Assembly (NCBI GenBank): GCA_036725605.1
Contig: DAIMDW010000016.1
Location: forward strand, 62,001-126,000
DNA: 64,000 bases
Direction: 5' to 3'
From: CALBTQ01 sp036725605
Lineage (GTDB): Bacteria > Lernaellota > Lernaellaia > Lernaellales > Lernaellaceae
The notes below the pieces were generated by a model. That model was not told where the DNA came from, made no database searches, and saw nothing but the letters and a program-made list of their open reading frames with translations. Positions 44,673 to 54,803 of this stretch are shown here, in pieces; position 1 is the stretch's first letter, and each line of letters opens with the position of its first letter. The position numbers and the translations under genes are program-made.

Positions 44673-45627
44673 GGTGCTGCAGGAAGCAGGCGACGAAGTG
44701 ACCGGGGGCGACTTCGACCAGCGGGGGTTTTTCGCGGCGGCAGATTTCCTTGAGGCGGTCGCAGCGCGGCGCGTAGGGACAGCCCGCGCTGGGCGCGACC
44801 GATTCCGCCGGGGCGGTGTGCGTGCCCAGCTTGCGTTGATCGGGGTGCAACGCGGGCACGGCCTTCATCAGCGCGACGGTGTACGGATGCGCCGGCTCGC
44901 GCGTGACCTCGGCGGTCGGCCCCAGCTCGACCATCCGCCCGCGATAGAGCACCAGGCAGCGGTCGGTCATGGCGCGCACGACGCGGATATCGTGCGAAAT
45001 GAACAGCAGCGACAACTCGCCCTCGGCGACCAGATCGCCCAGCAGGTCGAGAATCTGCGTTTGCACCGAAACGTCGAGGCTGGCCACCGGCTCATCGGCG
45101 ACGACCAGCGCCGGCTGCATGACCAGCGCGCGGGCGATGCCCACCCGTTGCCGCTGACCGCCGGACAATTCGTGCGGCTTGCGCTCGAACAGCGAACGAT
45201 CCAGCCCGACGCGTTCGAGCTGCCGCGCGGCCTTTTCGTCGGCCTCGGCGGCCGTGCGCGTCCAGCCGTGCACCAGCAACGGTTCGCGCACCGAGCGCCC
45301 CACGGTCAGGCGCGGATCGAGCGCGCCCGCGTTGTCCTGCCAGATCATCTGAATCGCCGCGCGCAGCCGTTTGGCCTGTTCGCCGCGCGCCTGGTGCACG
45401 TCGGCTTCCTCGAACAGCACGCGGCCCGCGTCGGGCGCGTACAAGCCGCAGATGAGCCGCCCGAGGGTCGTCTTGCCGCAGCCCGATTCGCCGACCACGC
45501 CCAGTCGTCCGTGGCGGGCGAGGGCGAAGCTCACGTCCGCCAGCGCGACCACGGGCTCGCCACCGCGCGCGAACAGGCCGCCGGGCGCCGCGAAGTTTTT
45601 CCCGAGATGTTCGACAATCAACTGCAT
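44665..45627 (-). CDS. Oligopeptide/dipeptide-type ABC transporter ATPase
   Basis: A 320-residue ATP-binding cassette of the OppF/DppF type. Walker A GESGCGKTT (about 50), signature LSGGQRQRVGIARAL, Walker B LVVADEP and the switch His in FISHDIR are all present. The C-terminal oligopeptide-transporter tail with its Cys cluster (GCPYAPRCDRLKEICRREKP) confirms the subtype, which holds an iron-sulfur site in some members. No membrane permease or binding-protein genes are nearby, so it serves a transporter encoded elsewhere. Starts six bases before the archease stop, in the same transcription unit. Confidence 0.9.
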   Translation of the reverse strand: MQLIVEHLGKNFAAPGGLFARGGEPVVALADVSFALARHGRLGVVGESGCGKTTLGRLICGLYAPDAGRVLFEEADVHQARGEQAKRLRAAIQMIWQDNAGALDPRLTVGRSVREPLLVHGWTRTAAEADEKAARQLERVGLDRSLFERKPHELSGGQRQRVGIARALVMQPALVVADEPVASLDVSVQTQILDLLGDLVAEGELSLLFISHDIRVVRAMTDRCLVLYRGRMVELGPTAEVTREPAHPYTVALMKAVPALHPDQRKLGTHTAPAESVAPSAGCPYAPRCDRLKEICRREKPPLVEVAPGHFVACFLQHQE

Positions 45628-45632
45628 AGACG

Positions 45633-46031
45633 TTAGGTATCGAAAACGATGCGCACAAGCAAGCCGCGGTCGGTCATTTCCACCGCCAGGCCGTGGTAGG
45701 TGACCGCCTTGACGTGCCCGCCGCCGGTTGCCGGTTGCAGGTAGGTCAGCGCGCGCAGGCTGGTGTCGTCGGCCTGCTGGACGTCGACGCGCGCCGGGCG
45801 CAGATGCTCGAGTTCGTTGATCACCAGCAGTTCGCTGAGCCAACGCACGAGCACCTCTTCGCGATCCGCGCCGGCGACTTCGATCTGCCGCATCTTGGTC
45901 GCCCCGCGCCGGTCGGGCTCGCCCAGGTAATGGGCAAACGCGTCGGCCGCCTCGCCCAACAGGGCGGGCCAATCGGGAGCGACGATTTCGAGGCGTAAAT
46001 CGGCGGTGTGCGGCAGTTCCCGCCAGGGCAT
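45633..46031 (-). CDS. Archease-like protein
   Basis: A 132-residue archease: PHTADLRLEIVAPDWPALLGEAADAF matches the family N-terminus (cited by anchors PHTADLRLE and EAADAF) and the C-terminus GLAVEMTDRGLLVRIVFDT carries the metal-binding Asp residues. Archease stimulates the RNA ligase RtcB during tRNA or RNA repair; no rtcB lies in this window. It overlaps closely with the HDAC-like gene upstream (start 46031, stop of that gene 46034) and the ABC ATPase downstream. Confidence 0.85.
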   Translation of the reverse strand: MPWRELPHTADLRLEIVAPDWPALLGEAADAFAHYLGEPDRRGATKMRQIEVAGADREEVLVRWLSELLVINELEHLRPARVDVQQADDTSLRALTYLQPATGGGHVKAVTYHGLAVEMTDRGLLVRIVFDT

Positions 46032-46033
46032 GG

Positions 46034-47086
46034 TCAATCGTTCTCGGCCAACTCCGGCCAATAGTCGAGGTGCATTTCGCGCACGTTGCCGATGATCACG
46101 TCCACGCCGCGCGGGTTGAGCACTTCGGCTTCCAGCCAGGTCGGATCGGCCTCGCCTTCGATCATCACCTCCAACGTGCGGCGCACGCTCTGGCGCAGGC
46201 CGTTGATGTGATAGCCGCCCTCGAGGGTCATGATCAGCTTGCCGTCGCAGCATTCGTCGGCCAGGCGCAGCATGCGGTCGGTCATCGCGCCGTAGCCGGT
46301 GGCCGAGACGTTCATCCCGCCCAGCGGGTCGCCCTCGTAGGTGTCGAAGCCGGCGCTGACCAGAATCAACTGCGGCTTGTAAGACAGCGTGATCGGCTTG
46401 ACCACTTCCTCGATCAACCGTAGGAAGTCGCCGGTGCCGAAGCCGGTCTGCATCGGCATGTTCACCGTATAGCCTTCGCCCGCGCCGCGGCCCACTTCGT
46501 GGAAGGCGCCGGTGCCCGGATAATACGGATACTGGTGCGTCGAGACGTAGAGCACCTTGCCGGTCGATTCGAAGGAATGTTGCGTGCCGTTGCCGTGGTG
46601 CAGGTCCCAATCGAAAATCAGAACGCGCTCCAGGCCGTATTTGCGGATCGCGTATTCGGCGGCGATGGCCACGTTGTTGAAAATGCAGAACCCCGCCGCG
46701 CGATTGGCCTCGGCGTGGTGTCCCGGCGGACGGATCGCGGCGAACGCGTTGTCCACCCGGTCCTCGAACACGGCGTCGACCGCCGCCAGCAGCCCGCCGG
46801 CGCTCATCAGCGCCGCCCGGTAACTGGCCGGGCTGGTCGCCGTGTCCGGATCCAAGCGCACGCTACGGCCCTCGGTTTCGGCCACCATGTTCATGTAACT
46901 TTTGGAATGAATCCAACCGATTTCTTCGTGGCTCGCTTCGCGAGGTTCCACCGTAACCAACCGATCGGCCATTTCGCCGTCAACCATCGCATAGATCGCT
47001 TCCAACCGCTGCGGACTTTCCGGGTGGTAGACGTCGATCACATGTTCGAGGTAAATCGGATGACGAATAAATCCTGTGCGACGCAT
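46034..47086 (-). CDS. Histone deacetylase-family (acetylpolyamine amidohydrolase-like) protein
   Basis: A 350-residue zinc-dependent deacetylase. The catalytic landmarks are IRPPGHHAE (His pair, about 122), FDWDLHHGNGTQHSF (zinc Asp and His) and SAGFDTYEGDPLGG (second zinc Asp), ending with LEGGYH. Bacterial members deacetylate polyamines, acetoin-related compounds or proteins. ATG 47086 with GGAGG upstream is preferred to a TTG one codon earlier. It is the first of a three-gene unit with archease and the ABC ATPase. Confidence 0.93.
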   Translation of the reverse strand: MRRTGFIRHPIYLEHVIDVYHPESPQRLEAIYAMVDGEMADRLVTVEPREASHEEIGWIHSKSYMNMVAETEGRSVRLDPDTATSPASYRAALMSAGGLLAAVDAVFEDRVDNAFAAIRPPGHHAEANRAAGFCIFNNVAIAAEYAIRKYGLERVLIFDWDLHHGNGTQHSFESTGKVLYVSTHQYPYYPGTGAFHEVGRGAGEGYTVNMPMQTGFGTGDFLRLIEEVVKPITLSYKPQLILVSAGFDTYEGDPLGGMNVSATGYGAMTDRMLRLADECCDGKLIMTLEGGYHINGLRQSVRRTLEVMIEGEADPTWLEAEVLNPRGVDVIIGNVREMHLDYWPELAEND

Positions 47087-47148
47087 CAAGAACCTCCTGC
47101 AACTTGAGCCATTATGGAGAATGCGCGCGGCTTGTCAATCAAGTGGGC

Positions 47149-47185
47149 AAAAAACAAAAACCGCCGCAGCGATCCACTGCGACGG
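47149..47185 (-). terminator. Intrinsic terminator after the 47238 lipoprotein
   Basis: On the minus strand CCGTCGCAG (47185-47177) pairs with CTGCGGCGG (47169-47161), followed by TTTTTGTTTTTT. Strong signal. Confidence 0.8.
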
Positions 47186-47237
47186 CCAAACTTCACGAAT
47201 GATTAATTATATACAATCGTCGTCCGAATAATCGTCA

Positions 47238-47666
47238 TCACGGTGTGGCGTCGTCGTCATCGTCCGCAAAGTCGTCGTCGGCAGCGTCATCGTCGTCATC
47301 GTCGTCGTCGTCATCTCCGCCGCCGTTGCAGCCGGACTCGTCGATGATTTCATTCCAGTCAACACCGCCACCGGAAAACGGCCCGACGCCGTCCCAACTG
47401 TTCGCACCGTCTGCATCGCACTCCGACAAACAACTGCTGTACAACGAGTTACAATCCTCGGTGCAGCCCAGCCGCAGGATCGCTTCACCGCCGGCCCAGA
47501 TTTCGCAACCGACCAGGCAGATGTTGTCGTACTCGCACTCGCAATTGTCATGGCAGTTTTCGCCGCCGTCGTCGTTGTCATCATCGTCGTCGTCATCACA
47601 TGAGGAAACCACAACAAACGCCGTCACCAAAACAAGAGTCAAAACCGCAAGCGTACGCCAGATCAT
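47238..47666 (-). CDS. Cys-rich Asp-tract lipoprotein
   Basis: A 142-residue lipoprotein: lipobox VVSSC, an Asp tract directly behind it, then a small domain with ten or so cysteines (NCHDNCECEYDNICLVGCE, CTEDCNS, SCLSEC) and a second Asp tract at the C-terminus. Spacing of the cysteines suggests a disulfide-rich domain resembling a metal-binding or adhesive module; family not recognised. ATG 47666 has GGAGG seven bases upstream. A strong terminator follows, and the gene is monocistronic. Confidence 0.72.
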   Translation of the reverse strand: MIWRTLAVLTLVLVTAFVVVSSCDDDDDDDNDDGGENCHDNCECEYDNICLVGCEIWAGGEAILRLGCTEDCNSLYSSCLSECDADGANSWDGVGPFSGGGVDWNEIIDESGCNGGGDDDDDDDDDDAADDDFADDDDDATP

Positions 47667-47762
47667 AAACAAACCTCCCGCTAGTGTTATTGATATCAGA
47701 TATTACGCTGCACACTTGATCGGCCCATGGTGAGAGACGTTTGTTAGTTTGTCAATCTATTT

Positions 47763-49679
47763 TCATTGCGAGGCGAGGTGCTTGTCGAGAAACGCGGCCA
47801 TGCGCGGATACGCGTCGCGCTTGTTCTTCAGCTTGCGCAGCCCGTGCCCCTCGTCGGCGTAGACCAGCAGTTCGACCGGCAAATTGCGCGCCCGCATCGC
47901 CTCGGCCACCTGCTCGGCTTCGTGCAGCGGCACCCGCGGATCGTTCTTGCCGTGGATGAGCATTAGCGGCGCCTTGATGCGCTCGATCTTGTGCAGCGGG
48001 CTGATACGGCGCAGCAGTTCGCGGTCGGCGTCCAGGCTGCCGTATTCGGCCTCGCGGATCTTGCGCCGCCAGGGACCGGTTTTCTCCAGGAACGTCTCGA
48101 AGTTGGCGATGCCCACCACGCACACGCCCGCCGCGAACAGGTCGGGGTATTCGGTCAGGCCGGCCAGCACCATGAAACCGCCGTAGCTGCCGCCCAGCAA
48201 CGCGATGCGCCGCGCGTCGATTTGCGGCAGGTTCTTGGCGATGAACGCGACCGCGTCGGCCATGTCGCGCACGCTGTCCATCCGTTTGCCGACGTCGTCC
48301 AGCGCCAGGTATTGCTTGCCGTAGCCCGCCGAGCCGCGCACGTTCGGCGCGAAGATCGCATAACCGCGATTGAGGAAGTACTGGAACAGATAGCTGAAGT
48401 CCGGCGTCTCCTGTCCCTCGGGCCCGCCGTGCAGGTACATGATGCACGGGGCCTTCTCGCCGGCGGCGAGGTTTTTCGGCAGATACACGAAGGCGGGCAC
48501 GACCAGATTGTCCTGCGTCGGGTAGGTGACCAGCCGCGGCGCGACGAAACTTTCGACCGGCACGCCGCCGGTGCTGGAAAGCGTCAGGCGGCGCGTCTGG
48601 CCCGTTTTCGTTTCCACCACGTAGATGTCCGCCGGGCTCGTCGCGTTCGAGTAGGTCAGCGCCAGGAAATCGCCGCGCGTCGAGAAGTGCGCGTTGCGCA
48701 CCACGCCCTCGGGCAGTTGCGGCGGCGGCAGCAGGTCCATCAGGTTGCGCTTGTTGATTTTCGCCACGACCATCTTGGTGAAGCCGTGCATGTTCAACGC
48801 GTACATCATGTGCGTGCCGGTGCGCGAAAAGGTAAGCAGCGACGTGTCCCACCGGCCCGCGTCCAGGTAGTTCAGTTTCATCTGCCGCACGTCATAAAAC
48901 GCCTGCTTGGCGAAATCCGAACCCAGGTTGCCGACCAGGTAGAATCCCTCGGCCGACTTCGGACCGACCGGCCAGCGCACGTGCGAGTACGTCGCCCAAC
49001 CCGCGTGCGGCGTGAGCAACTCCGGCGCGGTATCCGGCGTGAGCAAATCCACCAGATACAGGTTGTTGTTGAAATTCGACTCCACCTCGGAAATCACCAG
49101 CTTCTCGCCGCTGGGCGAAAACGCCAACGCTTCGAGGTACGCGTCTTTTTGCATGACCAACCGCGACTCGCGCGTGGCCAGGTCCATCACGTAGACGTCG
49201 AAGAAAGCCGTGTTGCGCCGGTTGGACGAGTAGGCGATCGTCTTGCCGTCGCGCGACCAGGCGCCCAGATCGAAGATGAACTCGTCGGGCCCGGTGATCT
49301 GCTCGATGCGATGCCCGTGCGCGTCCATCGCAAACAGTTGCCGGCGCTCGTCGCCGCCCGCGGCCTTGCCCAACAGAATGAAATTCTCGTCGGTCGGCGA
49401 GGGAATCGCGTAATCGACCGCGTCGTCAAAGAAGGTCAGTTGCGTCGGGTAGCCGCCCTCGCGCGCGATTTTCCACACCTGGTTGGTGCCGGTGATGTTG
49501 GTCAGGTACACCAGCGACTCGCTGTCGGCGAGCCACCGCGCGTCGTACGCCTGCCGGATCTGCAAATAGGCGTCCAGCGGGTAGGGCGCGCCGTGCACGA
49601 CTTCGCCCGTTTGCGCCGCCGCCCACGCCATGCCGGCCAACAGAAAAATCAATATCGCCGCGATTGTCGCCCGTCGCAT
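47763..49679 (-). CDS. S9 family peptidase (prolyl oligopeptidase-like)
   Basis: A 638-residue secreted serine peptidase. A signal peptide (1-20, AWAAA) is followed by a beta-propeller-like N-terminal part (about 40-370, repeated GxxxxxYVMDL/VYLTNITG strands) and an alpha/beta hydrolase domain (about 385-638) with nucleophile Ser498 in GGSYGGF, Asp in HGKNDPRVP and His in YADEGHG. S9 enzymes cleave short peptides after Pro or Ala; placement outside the inner membrane suits peptide scavenging. The start ATG 49679 gives a proper signal peptide. Confidence 0.9.
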   Translation of the reverse strand: MRRATIAAILIFLLAGMAWAAAQTGEVVHGAPYPLDAYLQIRQAYDARWLADSESLVYLTNITGTNQVWKIAREGGYPTQLTFFDDAVDYAIPSPTDENFILLGKAAGGDERRQLFAMDAHGHRIEQITGPDEFIFDLGAWSRDGKTIAYSSNRRNTAFFDVYVMDLATRESRLVMQKDAYLEALAFSPSGEKLVISEVESNFNNNLYLVDLLTPDTAPELLTPHAGWATYSHVRWPVGPKSAEGFYLVGNLGSDFAKQAFYDVRQMKLNYLDAGRWDTSLLTFSRTGTHMMYALNMHGFTKMVVAKINKRNLMDLLPPPQLPEGVVRNAHFSTRGDFLALTYSNATSPADIYVVETKTGQTRRLTLSSTGGVPVESFVAPRLVTYPTQDNLVVPAFVYLPKNLAAGEKAPCIMYLHGGPEGQETPDFSYLFQYFLNRGYAIFAPNVRGSAGYGKQYLALDDVGKRMDSVRDMADAVAFIAKNLPQIDARRIALLGGSYGGFMVLAGLTEYPDLFAAGVCVVGIANFETFLEKTGPWRRKIREAEYGSLDADRELLRRISPLHKIERIKAPLMLIHGKNDPRVPLHEAEQVAEAMRARNLPVELLVYADEGHGLRKLKNKRDAYPRMAAFLDKHLASQ

Positions 49680-49858
49680 CGGTCTCTCCTTGCTTGACTT
49701 GCCGGGCGATTGAAGCATCCGCCCGCCGCCCTGTCAACGAAAGATGGGCGAACTTCGCGCGGCCCGCTATTGTTGAGTTTCCGCACGTACGTCGCTAAAA
49801 TAGCCGACCAAGAGGGCGTGTTGCCCGATGCAAAACGATCCGAGGAAAGGTGAAAACG

Positions 49859-50669
49859 ATGACGATTTCCAAAACCGCCTGGCTCACCATGTTGCTTTTT
49901 TTGCTGAGTTTCGCGCTGCTGCTGGGCAACGCCTGCGACGATGATGACGACGACAACGACGACAATGACGATGACGACGACAGCGTCGACGATGACGACG
50001 ATGATGACGACGACATTGACGACGATGATGACGACGATGATGACGACGACATTGACGACGATGATGACGACGATGATGACGNNNNNNNNNNNNNNNNNNN
50101 NNNNNNNNNNNNNNNNNNNNNNNNNNNNNNNNNNNNNNNNNNNNNNNNNNNNNNNNNNNNNNNNNNNNNNNNNNNNNNNNNACGATACGACCGACGACGA
50201 TGACGACGACGCATTCGTCGACAACGGCGACGGCACCGCCTCCGATGGCGCCACCGGCCTCATGTGGCAACTCGTGCCGGACGAAAACGTAATGACCTGG
50301 AACGACGCGGTCGCCCATTGCGAGGCCCTTACGCTCGCCGGCCACGACGACTGGCGGATGCCCACCCTCGACGAACTGCGTTCGGTCGTTCGCGGCTGCC
50401 CGGTGACCATGCCCGGCGGCGACTGCCCGACCGACGACGAATGCACCAATTGGGATTGCTGGGACTCCATCTGCACCGGTTGCGATTTGCACATGGGCCC
50501 GGGCGCCGACGGTTGCTATTGGCCCGATCCGTTTGCCGGCGCGTGCGAAGCGTACTGGAGCTCGATCATTTTGGATGGCGGCAAGAGCGCCTGGATGCTC
50601 TATTTCAAAAAGGCCGGGATCCACAGCTTGACGACCTCCGACACGAATCTCGCCCGCTGCGTGCGCTGA
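49859..50669 (+). CDS. Asp-rich lipoprotein with DUF1566 domain, interrupted by an assembly gap
   Basis: One gene split by 100 N at 50082-50181. Before the gap: signal peptide and lipobox LLGNAC followed by a long Asp tract. After it: DTTDDDDDDAFVDNGDG, then a DUF1566 domain typical of the Lcl family (GLMWQLVPDENVMTWNDAV, WRMPTLDELRSVV, YWSSIILDGG, ARCVR). The frames on the two sides do not match across 100 bases, so the true length of the missing Asp repeat is not 100. ATG 49859 is preferred; a GTG at 49850 is possible. A paralogue is at 52536. Function: surface-exposed protein of unknown role. Confidence 0.75.
50082..50181. other. Assembly gap of 100 N
   Basis: Exactly 100 N replace part of a GAC/GAT repeat in the Asp tract of the surrounding lipoprotein. 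The round number shows a scaffolding placeholder; the real length is unknown. Confidence 0.98.
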
Positions 50670-50774
50670 AAAGTAGCCCTTTGAAAAACATTGGAGTAGG
50701 CAGCGGGTCGATTATTGTATGATGAATCGGGCAATCGATCCGGAATGGAGGGAAAACAAGTAAGGGAGGGTGAA

Positions 50775-51605
<831 letters not shown>

Positions 51606-51725
51606 GTGTGGACAACGCGTTCCGACGGCGCGCGAAAGGCGATGAAAAAGCTTCGGCGGAATATTTTCCGCTTGCCGCGCCCGTTAATAGCGTAAAATAA
51701 TCGGTATGAACCGGACGGGTGGGGC

Positions 51726-52373
51726 ATGAAGCTATTTCGCATCATCGCCTTGAGCGGCTGGGCGCTCGCTCTGAGCGCCGTGCCCGTTTACGCCAACGTC
51801 GTGACCACCGAGTCGGTCGCGCGCAGTTCGCTGGTGAATGCGCTGCTGATAGTCTTCCTGCTGCTGATCTTCGCCGTTTTCTTTCTGTTGCGCCGCATCC
51901 TCTCGTTGACCTGGATAGGCGCGCTCGCCTTGCCCGCGGTGTTCGTTGTCGGCGTGATCTTCGACGATCCGTTCCAGGTGACGATCCTGGCGCTGTTCGC
52001 GTATTTCCCGGCGCGCTTCCTGATCGTCTTTTTCACGCCCGGTCGCGTCGTTCACGGCGGTCGACTGCAAGACATTCTATGGTACCTGCTCGTGTTCGCC
52101 GTGGTCGAGAGTCTGGCGTTTTACGATCTGCTGAGTAATTGGGCCTTCACGCATTACCGGTTGGGCGGACCTTGGCGCGTTTGGGCGCCCGATATCGGCA
52201 TGATGAGTTATTTGCCCTACACCGTTCTTGTCCTAATCCCCTTGTTGCTGCTGCACGACGCGCTCGCCGGCCGCACGAAGACCGTGTGGAAGTTCATCCC
52301 CGCGCGCCTGGTGCGCAGCCGCCTGTTTCGCCCGGTGTTCGCCGGGAATGTAACGAATAATGACCACGCTTGA
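51726..52373 (+). CDS. Polytopic membrane protein of unknown function
   Basis: A 215-residue inner-membrane protein with a probable signal or first helix (ALSGWALALSAVPVYANV, cleavage near YAN) and about five further helices (positions about 38-60, 65-85, 90-105, 115-135, 170-190). The loops are short and the Cys-free sequence lacks any motif I can name. A GGGTGGGG precedes the ATG at 51726. Neighbours are unrelated lipoproteins. Confidence 0.65.
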   Translation: MKLFRIIALSGWALALSAVPVYANVVTTESVARSSLVNALLIVFLLLIFAVFFLLRRILSLTWIGALALPAVFVVGVIFDDPFQVTILALFAYFPARFLIVFFTPGRVVHGGRLQDILWYLLVFAVVESLAFYDLLSNWAFTHYRLGGPWRVWAPDIGMMSYLPYTVLVLIPLLLLHDALAGRTKTVWKFIPARLVRSRLFRPVFAGNVTNNDHA

Positions 52374-52535
52374 TTAAGTGCCGGGAGAGATCGGAAACGG
52401 GGCTCATTGTTTTCGAAAACCGGAAACAGATCATTATAATCCGTGTTTGTTATGAAAATTCATTTACGAGTTATTCTTGACTTTTTTTTGAATTGTTGGA
52501 ATTGTTACCTAACTTAATATCTTAAGGAGATCGAA

Positions 52536-53213
52536 ATGAAGTCAATTATTGCCATTGGCGCCTTATTTTTTCTTGTTGGCTTGTTTTTGTTTTCATTTTC
52601 CTGTGTGGATGATGACGACGATGACGATGACAACAACGACGATAACGACGACGACGATAACGACGACAACGATGCCGCCGATGACGATGACGACGATGAC
52701 GATGCCGCCGATGACGATGCCGCCGATGACGACACGACTGACGATGACGACGATGACGACACTGTGTCGGGCGATACCTGGACGGACGCCGCTTCCGGTT
52801 TGACGTGGGAGGTAACGCCCTTGAACGATTACCGGAATTTGGCCGGCGCGGAAGAATACTGCCAAAACTTGACCTTGGACGGTGGCGGTTGGCGTTTGCC
52901 CACCATAAACGAATTGCGTTCATTGATTCGCGATTGCGCAGGAACCATAACCGGTGGCGCCTGCAACGTGACGGATGGATGTGTGGAACTGGCGTGTATG
53001 AACGATCCGTGTATCGGTTGTGATGTTTGGGGCGGTCCCGGAACCGGTGGAGCCTATTGGCCTCCTGAACTTGCCGGGGCGCCGGGGCGGTATTGGTCGA
53101 CCACCGAGGTGTCGGATTACGCCGACGCCGCGTGGTGCGTCGACTTCAACTATGGCCAAGTCGGTCACAACGAAACCGACTACAACAACTACTTGCGTTG
53201 TGTTCGTCCCTAA
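52536..53213 (+). CDS. Asp-rich lipoprotein with DUF1566 domain
   Basis: A 225-residue lipoprotein with lipobox FSFSC (Cys23) and a very long Asp/Asn/Ala tract (about 25-76), followed by a complete DUF1566 domain (about 78-225): TWTDAASGLTWEV, WRLPTINELRSLIRDC, CIGCDVWGGPG and YLRCVRP. It is a paralogue of the gene at 49859 and the pair shares the cysteine pattern, so these domains probably form disulfides. AAGGAGAT precedes ATG 52536. The DNA before it is AT-rich. Confidence 0.78.
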   Translation: MKSIIAIGALFFLVGLFLFSFSCVDDDDDDDDNNDDNDDDDNDDNDAADDDDDDDDAADDDAADDDTTDDDDDDDTVSGDTWTDAASGLTWEVTPLNDYRNLAGAEEYCQNLTLDGGGWRLPTINELRSLIRDCAGTITGGACNVTDGCVELACMNDPCIGCDVWGGPGTGGAYWPPELAGAPGRYWSTTEVSDYADAAWCVDFNYGQVGHNETDYNNYLRCVRP

Positions 53214-53354
53214 AAGATCGATCAACAAAAAACAGACTGATTCGGTTCCGGGATCGGGTCGTCGAAAACGGCGACCCATCCCTGGTTCGCGTCGCCGGCG
53301 CGCCGTGTTGCCATCGCCGTGCGCATCGACTATCATCCGTCCTTCCTTTGACCC

Positions 53355-53383
53355 TTGCACGAAGGAGGCGAGAAGGTTATTTT
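53355..53383 (+). promoter_or_regulatory. Possible tmRNA promoter
   Basis: TTGCAC (53355-53360) and TATTTT (53378-53383) are 17 bp apart and lie 25 bp before the mature 5' end, which would be made by RNase P trimming. The match to consensus is modest. Confidence 0.4.
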
Positions 53384-53408
53384 TAAAAAGAAAGACGATC
53401 TTTGACAT

Positions 53409-53763
53409 GGGGGCGATACGGTTTCGACGGGGGGAAAATGCGGAGCGTGCTTGCGCGCCGAGGTCCGGGGCCTCGTAAAAATCCGGAACCTTATAGTTGC
53501 CAACGACAACTATGCCCTGGCTGCCTAATATAGCGTAGCCCGTCCCGCCCGGTTTCGTCGGCGGATCGGGGTCGGGGCGTCACACAGTCGACTAGTCGAA
53601 GCGGAGCTTGTCCGGGCGCCGCCAGGCGAATGCAAAACGGAATCGGGTCGCGCCGTCCCTGTTCGTGGGAACGTCCGACCTTAAAACTCAAACACGAACT
53701 ACGCTCGTAGACGGCCTCTCCAAAGCCCTTCGGACGCGGGTTCGACTCCCGCCGCCTCCACCA
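53409..53763 (+). ncRNA. ssrA: tmRNA (transfer-messenger RNA)
   Basis: A 355-nt tmRNA that rescues stalled ribosomes. The 5' end GGGGGCGATACGGTTTCGAC and the 3' end with TTCGACTCCCGCC and CCACCA form the tRNA-like acceptor stem (GGGGGCG with CGCCTCC) and T-arm. The tag frame at 53499-53528 reads ANDNYALAA followed by TAA, ending in the canonical ALAA degradation signal. The terminal CCA is encoded. Its 3' end is a classic integration site, and a mobile island begins next to it. Confidence 0.97.
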
Positions 53764-53797
53764 CGACCTATTTTCTAACCGCTCTCTGAGCAGAAAC

Positions 53798-53832
53798 GGC
53801 CGACTCCTTTACTGGACCGGCCTTTCGTTTTT
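53798..53832 (+). terminator. Hairpin terminator after tmRNA
   Basis: GGCC near 53798 pairs with GGCC at 53819-53822 within GGCCGACTCC and GGACCGGCC (imperfect), followed by TTTCGTTTTT. Confidence 0.5.
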
Positions 53833-53960
53833 CCTTTTGTTTATCGCGCCTTTCGGCTCTGCTGGTGTCCTGGCGTGGTCGGCAGCCTCGTGACGAGTTG
53901 ACCCCCGAAAACCCCACATTTGCCCCCAAAACAGCCAATTTTCTCTCTCCCTCTCTGAAT

Positions 53961-53990
53961 CTTGTTGACTTCGACCAACTCGTCAACAAG
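53961..53990. repeat. Inverted repeat in the spacer after tmRNA
   Basis: CTTGTTGAC (53961-53969) and GTCAACAAG (53982-53990) are perfect inverted copies with a 12-base loop; a related GACGAGTTGAC stands at 53892. Apart from the tmRNA terminator, the 53764-54091 stretch holds no gene. The site may mark the island boundary, which is inference. Confidence 0.45.
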
Positions 53991-54091
53991 ATGGGAGTGC
54001 TTATTTTTCAAGCACTTAGAGTGTTGCGTTTTTGATGCAGTTCGACTCTCACGCGGTAACTATGCGTTTCAGTTCCAAGATACAGAGGTAA

Positions 54092-54637
54092 TCATTTAAT
54101 GACCTTGCCAACACTCAGAAAGGAAATGCCCTGCTGACCGCTTGTTCCAATCATGACAGACTCAATAATCGGCTCAGAGACATCTTTTTCTGCAAACCAT
54201 TCCACGATGAAATTTGCACCAGAACCGCCGGTTCGGTCTCTTTCTCCCACGATGTAGTCAAGGGTGGCCATCGCGGGAAGGATGAGCGGTGTGTCCGCAT
54301 AGTCGCGAACAAGCTTCCCGGTCGTGTCGAAATATTTTACGGTGTAAATAACAATCGAATTGTTGAAATCCGTGTTTCGAATACTCAAAGTTGTAGTGAG
54401 GTCAAACTCCATGTCCTCCCTGTGGTAAATATGTGAGTAGACTGGCACATATACAGTCTGGCCGACCGCTCGCGACAAGCCGCGCATTTCTTCCTGGCTC
54501 AGTTTTTTGCCGCCCGCACGGTCGATAGCGGTTGCGTTAGAGGGCCTTGGAGGATTGGAGCAGGAGCAGGCGAATCCGAACAGAATCAGAAAAAACAGAT
54601 TTAACCATTTCAATTGAATCGTGTTGAGCAATTTCAT
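54092..54637 (-). CDS. DUF3124 lipoprotein
   Basis: A 181-residue lipoprotein with lipobox GFACS (Cys24) and the DUF3124 signature YVPVYSHIYHREDMEFDLTTTLSIRNTD (anchors YVPVYSHIYH and LSIRNTD). DUF3124 proteins are periplasmic and often lie beside cation/proton antiporters, as here. The divergent antiporter gene begins 166 bp away, and a TTGACA at 54701 in the spacer may serve one of them. Base composition is less GC-rich than the chromosome to the left. Confidence 0.85.
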   Translation of the reverse strand: MKLLNTIQLKWLNLFFLILFGFACSCSNPPRPSNATAIDRAGGKKLSQEEMRGLSRAVGQTVYVPVYSHIYHREDMEFDLTTTLSIRNTDFNNSIVIYTVKYFDTTGKLVRDYADTPLILPAMATLDYIVGERDRTGGSGANFIVEWFAEKDVSEPIIESVMIGTSGQQGISFLSVGKVIK

Positions 54638-54803
54638 CTTCGCTCCTTAAACTGTCCCAAGATTGGGCTTCCTTCTTACCGAGTTTTTCAGGGAATTCTA
54701 TTGACAGGGCAGCGGAAATGTCAAATCAATTAGAGTGTTTTGAAGTCGGTGACTGGTTGAACACCGAGATGAAATCCACATTAAGGAGGCAAGGACCGGA
54801 TTA

